From Arenibacter latericius DSM 15913 (GTDB lineage Bacteria > Bacteroidota > Bacteroidia > Flavobacteriales > Flavobacteriaceae): DNA of 64,000 nt. The stretch is from assembly GCF_000424985.1 (NCBI RefSeq), contig NZ_AUKX01000010.1:1-64000 (forward strand), given 5' to 3'. The position numbers and the translations under genes are program-made. The notes under the pieces were generated by a model. The model saw only the letters and a program-made list of their open reading frames with translations. It did no database searches and was not told the DNA's origin. Position 1 is the first letter of the stretch, and each line of letters begins with the position of its first letter. Shown here one piece after another: positions 35,285 through 43,347 of this stretch.

Positions 35285-35614
35285 TTACAATTGGAAAACC
35301 TTTTCCATTAGTATCCACTTTTCACCTGGTTTTGCAAAAGGCAATGCCTGTTGGTATTTCCACATTAATTCCTCCCATTTTTCATTTTCGGGGTACTTCG
35401 CATCTATTTTCGCCTTCTTTTCGAAAGAGAAACTTTCATCGGCATCAATAATCATAAACATCCGATTCCCTACCCTATAAATCTGCATATCCTGTATTCC
35501 AGATTCCTTAATACTTTGTAGTATCTCTGGCCAAACTTCCTTATGGTAATCGTCATATGCCTTAATCAACTCAGGGTCGTCCTTAAGATCTAAGGCTAAG
35601 CAATATCTTTTCAT
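35285..35614 (-). CDS. L-rhamnose/L-fucose mutarotase (RhaM family)
   Basis: A 109-residue small alpha/beta barrel protein. 'YCLALDLKDDPELIKAYDDYHKEVWPEI' (split), 'DMQIYRVGNRMFMIID' and the ending 'WILMEKVFQL' match the DUF718/RhaM mutarotase family, including the His of the 'YH..VWPE' motif and the Trp in 'EKWEELMWKYQ'. The family speeds the alpha/beta anomer exchange of 6-deoxy sugars. Being next to fucP, it probably works on L-fucose rather than L-rhamnose. Confidence 0.9.
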   Translation of the reverse strand: MKRYCLALDLKDDPELIKAYDDYHKEVWPEILQSIKESGIQDMQIYRVGNRMFMIIDADESFSFEKKAKIDAKYPENEKWEELMWKYQQALPFAKPGEKWILMEKVFQL

Positions 35615-35736
35615 CTGTTTAAATTTTATTGTTTTTTATTGGTCAGATGTAATTCGCCATTAAACATTTCGGTTAGTATCAACTTAATTGTTATGGCGCA
35701 TTTCATATCTTTTATTTTAGACGTTATAACTATACT

Positions 35737-37050
35737 TTACACCAACTCTGTTTCGTACTTTTTAAATACGCGTAATCCATACCAAGCTATAAAGACAAAA
35801 CACAAGAATGGAAGGATAAAGGAAAAGTTAACCTCTGTAACCCCTGCAATTCTAATATCGTCTACTTCATTACCACCTAAATCTATAATCATCCCCTGTA
35901 GTTTAGGCATTAAAGCACCACCAACAATAGCCATAACTAAACCTGCTGCTCCAATTTTGGATTCTTCTTCATTAAGACCAGTAAGTGCTACTCCATAAAT
36001 TGTTGGGAACATCACAGACATAAATAAGGTAATTCCAACTAAACTATACAGGCCTATGATACCTTCTATATATATGGCTCCTAGGGCACATAATGCAGCA
36101 CTTATTGCAAAGTACATCAGCAATTTCCCTGGACTCATGAAACGTAACATATAGGTACCAATAGCTCTACCCACTAGAAATAGTATAAAGGCGAGTATCT
36201 GATAGTTAGCAGCATCTTCACTAGACATTCCTATGGCCTCTGCATATTGGTAGATATAGGTCCAACACATAATTTGGGCTCCCACATATAAAATTTGTGA
36301 GACCACTCCCAATACATATTTCTTATTTTTTGCCAATCCGTTAAAAGTATCCTTTAAACTAGGAATGCCCCCTTCTTCTTTGGCTTGTGGCATTTTACTA
36401 ACAAGGATTAGGAAGAATATAGCTAAGATTACCAATCCTAATATTACATAGGGATTACGAATCGCCATAAGGTCCGATGTACGGATCATCGCTTTTTTCG
36501 CTTCTGAAAGTACCGAGAAATCATCGTATTCCACCGACTGAAGTCTCTTAAGCACAAATTGTTGTGCAACCAATAATCCCAATAGAAGTCCCACCGGATT
36601 AAAGGCCTGGGCTAAGTTTAAACGCTGAGTAGCCGTTTCTGGCGCTCCCATTGCCAAAATATATGGATTAGCAGTAGTTTCTAAGAATGCCAATCCAAAG
36701 GTGAGTATATACAGTCCCAAACAGAAAAACCAAAACTGCTCCGTTATAGCTGCTGGATAAAATAACAATGCTCCAGCTGCATAGAGGGCCAGTCCAATTA
36801 ATACACCCACTTTATACGAGTATTTACGAACAAATAAAGCTGCCGGCAGAGCCATACAGAAATACCCTCCGTAAAATGCCATTTGCACCCAAGCAGCCTG
36901 GGAATTGGAGAGTTCCAAAACTTTCTTGAAGGCTTGTACCATGGGATCGGTTACTGCATTGGCAAAACCCCAAAGGGCAAATAAGGAAGTGATTAAAATA
37001 AATGGAATAATCACCTTTTTAGATACTACTGGTGGCTTTTGGTCTTTCAT
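35737..37050 (-). CDS. fucP: L-fucose:H+ symporter FucP
   Basis: A 437-residue MFS transporter with about 12 helices. The signatures 'LFALWGFANAVTDPMVQAFK', 'WVQMAFYGGYFCMALPAALF' and 'GLAFLETTANPYILAMGAPE' with 'RLNLAQAFNPVG' are those of the FHS (fucose-galactose-glucose:H+) family. It carries fucose across the inner membrane. It lies between an SDR dehydrogenase (51 bp upstream) and the mutarotase, matching a fucose-use operon. Confidence 0.93.
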   Translation of the reverse strand: MKDQKPPVVSKKVIIPFILITSLFALWGFANAVTDPMVQAFKKVLELSNSQAAWVQMAFYGGYFCMALPAALFVRKYSYKVGVLIGLALYAAGALLFYPAAITEQFWFFCLGLYILTFGLAFLETTANPYILAMGAPETATQRLNLAQAFNPVGLLLGLLVAQQFVLKRLQSVEYDDFSVLSEAKKAMIRTSDLMAIRNPYVILGLVILAIFFLILVSKMPQAKEEGGIPSLKDTFNGLAKNKKYVLGVVSQILYVGAQIMCWTYIYQYAEAIGMSSEDAANYQILAFILFLVGRAIGTYMLRFMSPGKLLMYFAISAALCALGAIYIEGIIGLYSLVGITLFMSVMFPTIYGVALTGLNEEESKIGAAGLVMAIVGGALMPKLQGMIIDLGGNEVDDIRIAGVTEVNFSFILPFLCFVFIAWYGLRVFKKYETELV

Positions 37051-37101
37051 TAGATTATTGAATGTTATATTTTACTTCTATTTTTAATTACGTATTCAGT
37101 T

Positions 37102-37884
37102 TTATGATATTGCTCGGTCTAAATGGGTATATCCCCCATCTACAAAGAGTAATTGCCCAGTGGTATGACTAGATCTCTTGGAAAGCAAAAAGGCCACGGT
37201 ACTAGCAATCTCCTCTGAGGTAGTCATTCTTTTCCCTAACGGAATATTATCGGTAATACTTTTTAATTTTTCTTCTGGGTTATCAAAGGTTTTAATCCAC
37301 CTGTCATATAATGGTGTATAGCATTCAGCAACAATAACCGCATTTACACGAATATTATATGGAAGCAGTTCTACCGCCCATTCTCTTGTTAATGCATTAC
37401 GGCCCCCATTAGCTGCGGCGTAACCCGAAGTCCCCCCCTGTCCGGTAACAGAAGTTTTGGAACCAATGTTTACAATGGCACCTTCGGTCTTTTTAAGTTC
37501 TGGCAGAACGTAATGGGCCATCAGATAATAATGAGTAAGGGTCCGATTTATAGAGCGCAGAAAATCCTCATAATTTCCATTTTCTAAACTAACGTTATCA
37601 TTAACACCTGCATTATTCACTAGGCCGTCTATTCTACCAAACCGCTCTATGGTACGTTCTACCGCTAATTTACATTGTTCCGGATCTGTAAGCTCAGCCA
37701 AGGCATAATAGGCCTTGCCCCCTTCTTTTTCAATCTCCACAACCGCTTCTAAAACACTCTTCTTATCTCTTCCAATAATAACAGGAATAGCCCCCTCTTT
37801 AGCGAGTAGAACACTTATTCCGTGACCAATTCCCTTGGAACCACCTGTTACTAGTATTACTTTATCCTTAAGTTGTAAATCCAT
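37102..37884 (-). CDS. SDR oxidoreductase, probable L-fucose dehydrogenase (Lys-less active site)
   Basis: A 260-residue Rossmann-fold dehydrogenase: 'VTGGSKGIG' nucleotide loop, 'NNAG' motif, Ser142 ('NIGSKTS') and Tyr155. The canonical YxxxK motif reads Y155-A-A-A-N159, so the catalytic lysine is Asn. The rest ('GRNALTREWAVELLPYNIRVN') is well kept. L-fucose dehydrogenase makes L-fucono-lactone with NAD(P)+, and this gene, next to fucP, is the natural candidate for that step. It follows the GH43/117-like gene by 17 bp. Confidence 0.8.
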   Translation of the reverse strand: MDLQLKDKVILVTGGSKGIGHGISVLLAKEGAIPVIIGRDKKSVLEAVVEIEKEGGKAYYALAELTDPEQCKLAVERTIERFGRIDGLVNNAGVNDNVSLENGNYEDFLRSINRTLTHYYLMAHYVLPELKKTEGAIVNIGSKTSVTGQGGTSGYAAANGGRNALTREWAVELLPYNIRVNAVIVAECYTPLYDRWIKTFDNPEEKLKSITDNIPLGKRMTTSEEIASTVAFLLSKRSSHTTGQLLFVDGGYTHLDRAIS

Positions 37885-37901
37885 TATTATAATTTAAAAT
37901 T

Positions 37902-38945
37902 TTATTCTATGGGAATAAATACAGAATAGGATTCATCCCCTTTTTTTATCGCTAGGGTTAACACTTTTGGCAACCCGTCCTCGTGATAGATAAAGGGGCG
38001 TTCCATTCTATCTGGAATTATCGAGGTTCCATCATTTCTCTCGATATTCTTTTCCATTACCACAAAGTTATTGGCTTTTTGCCAATCCAAGCCATTTTCG
38101 GAGGTTAGCAAACCAACATAGTTGTGAGCGTGAAAAACACCATAAAACCGATTACGGTTTTCATCAAACCATATCGACATATCTTCAGTATCCATGTAAT
38201 CTATTACTGGTTTCTCCTGTATCGCAAAAGGTCCAATAGGACGATCCGATATCGCTACAGCTTGGTTGCGGACAAAATTTTTATCATTTGGTTTATCACC
38301 CTTTACAACCAAATAATACTTACCATCCTTACCCCTGTCGATTGCAGGATTAACTGTAAGGGTTGTAATAGGGCCTGCTGGCTCCACTAAAGGTTTCTCC
38401 ATTCTATTCCATGGGCCATTTAGTGAATTTGATACTGCCACTCCCGTTCTTTGATTTGGTCGCAGTATCTTCCAGTTAGTATGGTTATACCCTACCTTGG
38501 CTATCTCCACCAGTTCATTTTCAGTATATTCTTTACCTCCCATATTTGTAGCTATATAGTACAAATAGAATTTACCTTCAAAATATTTAATTTTAGGATT
38601 GTGTGCTGTAACTCCATCCCAATAACCAACACCCCTCCCTTTAAGCACCGTTTCTTTATATTTCCACGGCCCAGCGGGTGTATTACTGGTGGCGTGGGCA
38701 ATTTCTGAATGAGTTAACCATCCTGTAAATCCATATTCTTTTTTCCAACGGGAATAAAATAAATGATATTTGCCATCGCTTTCCTTTATTATTGAACTTC
38801 CCCAATTGTAATATCCGGCTGTCTTAAAAATATTATCTTCAGAAATCCGCTTAAAAAGACCATTTAGCTTAAGATCATCCTCCTTTTCTTGAGTAAAGCC
38901 CAAGAAAAGATAAAAGCAACATATCCAGAATAATCTAAATGCCAT
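37902..38945 (-). CDS. five-bladed beta-propeller glycoside hydrolase (GH43/GH117-like)
   Basis: A 347-residue secreted protein with an N-terminal signal. Blades show repeated 'DGKYHLFYSRW', 'EGKFYLYYIAT', 'DGKYYLVVKGD' and 'RNRFYGVFHAH' units, as in GH43-type and GH117-type propellers. 'WGSSIIKESDGKYHLFYSRW' and 'YWDGVTAHNPKIKYFEGKFY' resemble GH117-like sequences. The substrate is probably a terminal sugar on algal galactan or fucan, but it is not certain. It ends 17 bp before the SDR gene and starts 5 bp after the sulfatase, so it is clearly within the fucose operon. Confidence 0.68.
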   Translation of the reverse strand: MAFRLFWICCFYLFLGFTQEKEDDLKLNGLFKRISEDNIFKTAGYYNWGSSIIKESDGKYHLFYSRWKKEYGFTGWLTHSEIAHATSNTPAGPWKYKETVLKGRGVGYWDGVTAHNPKIKYFEGKFYLYYIATNMGGKEYTENELVEIAKVGYNHTNWKILRPNQRTGVAVSNSLNGPWNRMEKPLVEPAGPITTLTVNPAIDRGKDGKYYLVVKGDKPNDKNFVRNQAVAISDRPIGPFAIQEKPVIDYMDTEDMSIWFDENRNRFYGVFHAHNYVGLLTSENGLDWQKANNFVVMEKNIERNDGTSIIPDRMERPFIYHEDGLPKVLTLAIKKGDESYSVFIPIE

Positions 38946-38950
38946 CCGTC

Positions 38951-40516
38951 TTATTTATTATTTATATTTAAAACCTCATCTGGGTAGGGAATTTGCTCCC
39001 CTGATTCTTTTTTAGCTGGTATTTGCGCCTCCACTTCACGCAAATAATCGGACAGAATTTTTGCCAATTCCTTTGTTTTTTCAGGCTCCTCCTCCACTAA
39101 ATTTTTGGTTTCCCCAATATCGTCTTTTAGATTAAAGAGTTCCATTCTACTATCCATATAGTAATAGATTAGTTTATAATCTCCTACGCGAGTAGTACTA
39201 GAAGCTCCTATTCCCGGTCCAGATGGCCCCCATTCATTGGGATAATGCCAAAAGAGAGGTCGGTCTTCAAAATTGTTATTCTTATTTTCTAAAGTTGGAA
39301 CAAAACTAACTCCATCAACGGCCTGTACCGTTTTGTAGTTTTTTACGCCTGCCATTTCTAAAATAGTAGGATAAAAATCTTCGATGATAACTTGATTATC
39401 GGTAACCGAATTGGGAGCTGTTCTCCCAGGCCATTTCACCAACATTGGTTCACGGATTCCCCCTTCATAGGCAGATCCCTTCCCGCTATTAAGTGGTTTA
39501 TTATGGGTGTTTCTTTCTCCCCCTCTAGCGTGTACACTTAATCCGCCGTTATCGGACATAAAAAGGATGATGGTATTGTCTGTCTGACCTTTATCTTCTA
39601 GGAAATCCATAATATCCCCCAAGCTCTTATCCATTCCCTCTACTAGGGAAGCATATTTTGCCTCGATGGTATCTAGCCCCTTGTCGTAGTATTTTTGCAC
39701 AAATCGGTCGTCCGCCATTATCGGAATATGAACCGCATAATGCGACATGTTTAAAAAGAAAGGTTGATTTTTCTCAATTGCAGCATCCATAGCCTCCATG
39801 GCTTCCACAGTAATAGCCTCGGTAAGAAAAATATCTTCACCGTGGTATTTTTCCAATCCGGGAACTGCCCATACTTCCTTGCCTTTTTTTCCGTTTCCAA
39901 AATTCTCCGTACCCAAATAACTCTCTGGTGCACCCGCAGCGTGACCTGCAATATTTACATCAAAACCTAGGTTTAGGGGATCCTCTCCGGGAGTACCAAT
40001 AGCCCCTAAATGCGCTTTCCCTGCATGAATGGTAAAGTAGCCCGCTTCTTGCAATAACTGTGGCATTGGAGTAGCGTAAACCGCTTTATTAATGCCCTCT
40101 ACCGGACTCATTCCGTTTACATTCCATTCCGGAAAGGATAAGGTCTTATGATTGGTTTCCATGGGCTGCAATTGATCCTTTCGCAGCGTCCAATTGGTTA
40201 CCCTATGTCTGGCAGCATTCATCCCTGTCATTAAACTAACCCGTGTTGGAGTACAAACTGCTGTAGCATAAGCTTGGGTAAATTTCATCCCCTCATCTGC
40301 CAAGCGCTCCATATTTGGAGTTTGATACAAGTCGTTGTAGGGAGTCCTCTCTGTCCAAAAAGGAACAGAGGTATCTTGCCACCCCATATCGTCCACAAAA
40401 AACAGTACGATATTGGGTTGGGCAGTTTCCATTTCAGATTTCTCCTTTGGCTTTTCTTTACATCCAACCAATAAGAACGACCCAAAAAAGGCAATTAGTA
40501 GTTTACCGCTATTCAT
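38951..40516 (-). CDS. S1 family formylglycine sulfatase, lipoprotein
   Basis: A 521-residue lipoprotein (lipobox 'LLVGCKE', Cys 19). The sulfatase signature is C88-T-P-T-R92 in 'AVCTPTRVSLMTGMN'; the cysteine is converted to formylglycine after translation. Metal ligands are seen in 'FVDDMGWQD' and 'LFMSDNGG'. It removes sulfate esters, here probably from fucan or galactan oligosaccharides. It lies 12 bp from the phosphodiesterase-like gene and 5 bp from the GH43/117-like gene. No maturase gene is in the window. Confidence 0.93.
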   Translation of the reverse strand: MNSGKLLIAFFGSFLLVGCKEKPKEKSEMETAQPNIVLFFVDDMGWQDTSVPFWTERTPYNDLYQTPNMERLADEGMKFTQAYATAVCTPTRVSLMTGMNAARHRVTNWTLRKDQLQPMETNHKTLSFPEWNVNGMSPVEGINKAVYATPMPQLLQEAGYFTIHAGKAHLGAIGTPGEDPLNLGFDVNIAGHAAGAPESYLGTENFGNGKKGKEVWAVPGLEKYHGEDIFLTEAITVEAMEAMDAAIEKNQPFFLNMSHYAVHIPIMADDRFVQKYYDKGLDTIEAKYASLVEGMDKSLGDIMDFLEDKGQTDNTIILFMSDNGGLSVHARGGERNTHNKPLNSGKGSAYEGGIREPMLVKWPGRTAPNSVTDNQVIIEDFYPTILEMAGVKNYKTVQAVDGVSFVPTLENKNNNFEDRPLFWHYPNEWGPSGPGIGASSTTRVGDYKLIYYYMDSRMELFNLKDDIGETKNLVEEEPEKTKELAKILSDYLREVEAQIPAKKESGEQIPYPDEVLNINNK

Positions 40517-40528
40517 TTAATTTCTTTT

Positions 40529-41443
40529 TTAATTGCTAAACGCCTCTAACACTGGTTTACCTCTCCAAAAATCGGGAGTTTTTAATCCAAGAGCATGTGC
40601 AATAGTAGCTGCCGTATCATAGGTGACTATACTTGAATTTAATTTTCCTTTAGCAGGAATATTAGCTCCATAGATTATCCAAGGAATTTCTACCTCAGCC
40701 AAGGTTTTCCCTCCATGGCCTTTTCCAATTCCTCCATGATCGGAGCTAAAAATAATTAGGGTATCGTCCATCATCCCCGCCTTCTCTACGGATGCCAAAA
40801 TTTCTCCTACCTGAGCATCTACCTTTTCTATTGCAGCATAATATTCGGGCGTTCCATGCCCAATCTCATGACCTTCATTATCTGGATGGGTTAGATGTAT
40901 AAAGGTAAGCGTCGCCTTATCACCTAAATGAAAATCCATCGCTTTTTCAATCGTCTCATCATCTGTTCTTCCATTAAAATCCAGATCTACCATGTTTTTT
41001 TCAAACAAATAGCCAATTCCGCCCCAAGTATAGGAAACTCCTTTTTTGGCAGATGGCATCTGTTCATCAACCAAACTAAAGATAGTAGGGTAAATATCAC
41101 CTTTTCCTATAATTCTAGACGGCAACTCTGGGGTCTTGCTTCCCCATTCTGTATACCCATGTAATTCTGGACCTGACCCCATAATCATAGAAGCCCAGTT
41201 TACGGCGCTAGAAGATGGCAATACCGATCTTGCCTGTAAGGAATAGGCTCCGCCCGCCATCAACTTTCGTAGGTTTGGAAGTTTGGCCTTCTCAAAAGCA
41301 TAGGCACCAAATCCATCGGACCCGATTAAAATAACGTGTTTTGCTAGGGGCTTTTGCTCTACTGCAGATTGACTGCTTTTACACGAAATTAGAACGGCAA
41401 ATAAGGTTGTAGCTACCGCTATATTTTTTAGTAAATGATTCAT
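40529..41443 (-). CDS. alkaline phosphatase superfamily phosphodiesterase-like lipoprotein
   Basis: A 304-residue lipoprotein ('VLISCKSS'). It shares metal-binding motifs with sulfatases ('LIGSDGFGAY', 'THPDNEGHEIGHG', 'FSSDHGGIGKGHGG'). The nucleophile region, however, reads 'PSSSAVNWASMIMGSGPELHG', with Ser and no C-x-P-x-R motif. This matches nucleotide pyrophosphatase/phosphodiesterase-type members of the superfamily. It would hydrolyse a phosphate ester or diester, or possibly a sulfate without formylglycine. It opens the operon segment after a 522-bp gap. Confidence 0.8.
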   Translation of the reverse strand: MNHLLKNIAVATTLFAVLISCKSSQSAVEQKPLAKHVILIGSDGFGAYAFEKAKLPNLRKLMAGGAYSLQARSVLPSSSAVNWASMIMGSGPELHGYTEWGSKTPELPSRIIGKGDIYPTIFSLVDEQMPSAKKGVSYTWGGIGYLFEKNMVDLDFNGRTDDETIEKAMDFHLGDKATLTFIHLTHPDNEGHEIGHGTPEYYAAIEKVDAQVGEILASVEKAGMMDDTLIIFSSDHGGIGKGHGGKTLAEVEIPWIIYGANIPAKGKLNSSIVTYDTAATIAHALGLKTPDFWRGKPVLEAFSN

Positions 41444-41652
41444 TGGTTTGGTTATATTATTTTTAATTTTTCAGTTTCTCTATATCCAATTTAGTACTTA
41501 TCTATAATTGACTCCAAACACTAGATAATACATCTCAAAAGTCAACATTGTAATTCTCTAATGAGCTCTATTTAGCCTCTTGTTGTCATTTTATTTACAT
41601 CTAAGCATAAAGCAATCTACCTCTTTTGTCCGCCTTTCATTTCTTTTGCTCG

Positions 41653-41750
41653 CCCAAAAGAAACGAACAGGGCCGATAAACTAAGGTACGGTCCACCTTG
41701 GTTTAGAGGAGCCAGCCGTAGCGAAAGCCAGCGCGCCAACTGGCCCCTCA
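41653..41750 (+). repeat. dispersed intergenic repeat, copy C
   Basis: Word order AAGAAACGAACAGGGCCGA, AAGGTACGGTCCACCTTGG, GAGGAGCCAGCCGTAGCGA and CAACTGGCCCCTCA follows copy A at 11123-11200, where the last word reads CAACTAGCTAATTATCCCCT. It is 30 kb from the other two copies. Confidence 0.75.
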
Positions 41751-41794
41751 CTTTTAATGCAAATCGTTGCATTTTCCGTTCGGTCCTAATGAAT

Positions 41795-41818
41795 TTTTTC
41801 GACAACAAGGTCGAAAAA
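41795..41818 (-). terminator. hairpin, likely terminator of the GH29/GH95/esterase unit
   Basis: TTTTTCGAC and GTCGAAAAA are perfect arms with a 6-nt loop. It lies about 150 bp downstream of the GH29 stop codon, in the orientation of the minus-strand genes. Confidence 0.55.
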
Positions 41819-41965
41819 CCATGTCCGAAACTCCGCGTCGCTACGTTCCTCCGCTCCTGATCTCGGAGCTTTCGACCACTATTCTGCGGATAAGGAAATC
41901 TGCTTCGCTAAGACTAAAAACTTCAACTACTTTTTCTATAAACGAACTTTTGAAGTCGCACTACT

Positions 41966-43306
41966 TTAATTACTCTCTATCACAGCTCCGTCTTCACGGT
42001 AAAGATCCACCTTACCGTCTAACAATACAGCAATTACTGTCATGTTTTCATCCAACACATGTTCGGGCAACTTAATATACTTTATACCTGGATAATGACT
42101 CCAATATACTTTCCCTATCACCTGATGGGATAGTTTAGTGCCTTCACCAACTACCCAAATACGATTGATATTATTTTTAAGTCCGCGCAAAACTACTTCT
42201 CCGCCTGGATTACCTTTCACGAATAAATACAGAATAGTTTGATCCTTAGACAAGGTGGTAGGCCCATAAAAATGCTCTTTGGGAATACCTGAACGAGTAC
42301 CGTAAATGGCCTCTTTATGCTTATTGGTCCATCTTCCTAATCCTTCTAAAATAGCCACTTGCTCTTCTGGAATTGTTCCATCACCTTTAGGACCTATATC
42401 TAGCAGGAGGTTACCGCCATTACTAATGACATCGGCAAAAGTGCCAATAATCTGGTCCGTAGTCTTATAATTGTGGTCATTTTTTTGATAACCCCAGGAG
42501 TCGTTCATAGTAAGGCACAATTCCCAGAATTTATTCTCTGGCCTCGTAATAGGCATTCCTTGCTCTGGGGTAGCGTAGTCCCCCTGATCATTTAATCGTG
42601 AATTAAGAATGGTATTTGGATTCCTATCTAATAGCATCTGTCGCACTTTTGGTGCCTGCCATTCTTCTGAGCTATGTTCCCAATCCCCATCAAACCAATA
42701 TAAATCTGGATTATAGGTATCAGAAAGTTCTTTTAGTTGCCCCTGATAGTATTTTAAGAATTTGTCCCATCTTTTAGGTTCATCAGCAATTTTGTATCGC
42801 ATAGAATCCCGGGTAAAGTGGGTATAATCAGCATAGGACCAATCTGGCAAAGAATAATAAATCCCCACTTTTAAATTGTTCTTTCTAAGCTCGGAAACAA
42901 AGGGGGTTAGTACATCTTTTTTAGAAGATGCTCCTTTAACCGCATTAAAGTCGCCAAATTTTGTATCCCACAATGCAAATCCATCGTGGTGTTTAGAGGT
43001 GATGACCGAATATTTGGCCCCACTCTTTTTTATAAGATCTACCCAAGCGGTTGGATCATATTTCTTGGCCGTAAATCCCTTAGTTTGTTTTAGGTAATCT
43101 TTATGAGAGATATACCCATTAAAAAAGGACCAAGATTCATCTATACCATTAACGGCATATAACCCCCAGTGGATAAAAATCCCCAATTTGGCATCTTTAA
43201 ACCATTCCATTTTTTCCTCATTTTGGGAAAGGTTTCCTTGGGCTTGTTCTTGGGCAAAATTTGAACTAATGGCCAATAAAAAAATAGAAGTTATCAGTTT
43301 CTTCAT
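41966..43306 (-). CDS. alpha-L-fucosidase, GH29
   Basis: A 446-residue secreted GH29 enzyme with a signal peptide ending 'SSNFAQ'. Family features are 'KLGIFIHWGLYAVNG', 'SKHHDGFALWDTKFGDFNA' and the nucleophile Asp206 in 'DLYWFDGDWEHS'. It uses a retaining mechanism to release terminal L-fucose from oligosaccharides. No carbohydrate-binding module is attached. It follows the GH95 gene by 41 bp. Confidence 0.94.
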   Translation of the reverse strand: MKKLITSIFLLAISSNFAQEQAQGNLSQNEEKMEWFKDAKLGIFIHWGLYAVNGIDESWSFFNGYISHKDYLKQTKGFTAKKYDPTAWVDLIKKSGAKYSVITSKHHDGFALWDTKFGDFNAVKGASSKKDVLTPFVSELRKNNLKVGIYYSLPDWSYADYTHFTRDSMRYKIADEPKRWDKFLKYYQGQLKELSDTYNPDLYWFDGDWEHSSEEWQAPKVRQMLLDRNPNTILNSRLNDQGDYATPEQGMPITRPENKFWELCLTMNDSWGYQKNDHNYKTTDQIIGTFADVISNGGNLLLDIGPKGDGTIPEEQVAILEGLGRWTNKHKEAIYGTRSGIPKEHFYGPTTLSKDQTILYLFVKGNPGGEVVLRGLKNNINRIWVVGEGTKLSHQVIGKVYWSHYPGIKYIKLPEHVLDENMTVIAVLLDGKVDLYREDGAVIESN

Positions 43307-43347
43307 GTGTAAATAAGTAATTTTAATATAGTTCTCCCATTAGGGGA

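Larger units (their letters stand above)
41444..41965. repeat. gene-free repeat region in the middle of PUL 2
   Basis: This gap of 522 bp contains hairpins TTCTTTTG/CAAAAGAA (41641-41662) and TTTTTCGAC/GTCGAAAAA (41795-41818), and copy C of the repeat element seen at 11.1-11.5 kb. The short open frames across it have no domain and merely reflect the GC-rich repeat. It splits the fucose cluster into two likely transcription units. Confidence 0.7.

Noticed and set aside
41617-41808. 63-codon open frame on the minus strand in the repeat region
   Set aside because: It lies within a dispersed repeat and hairpins, has no domain or signal, and its content is set by repeated GC-rich words.
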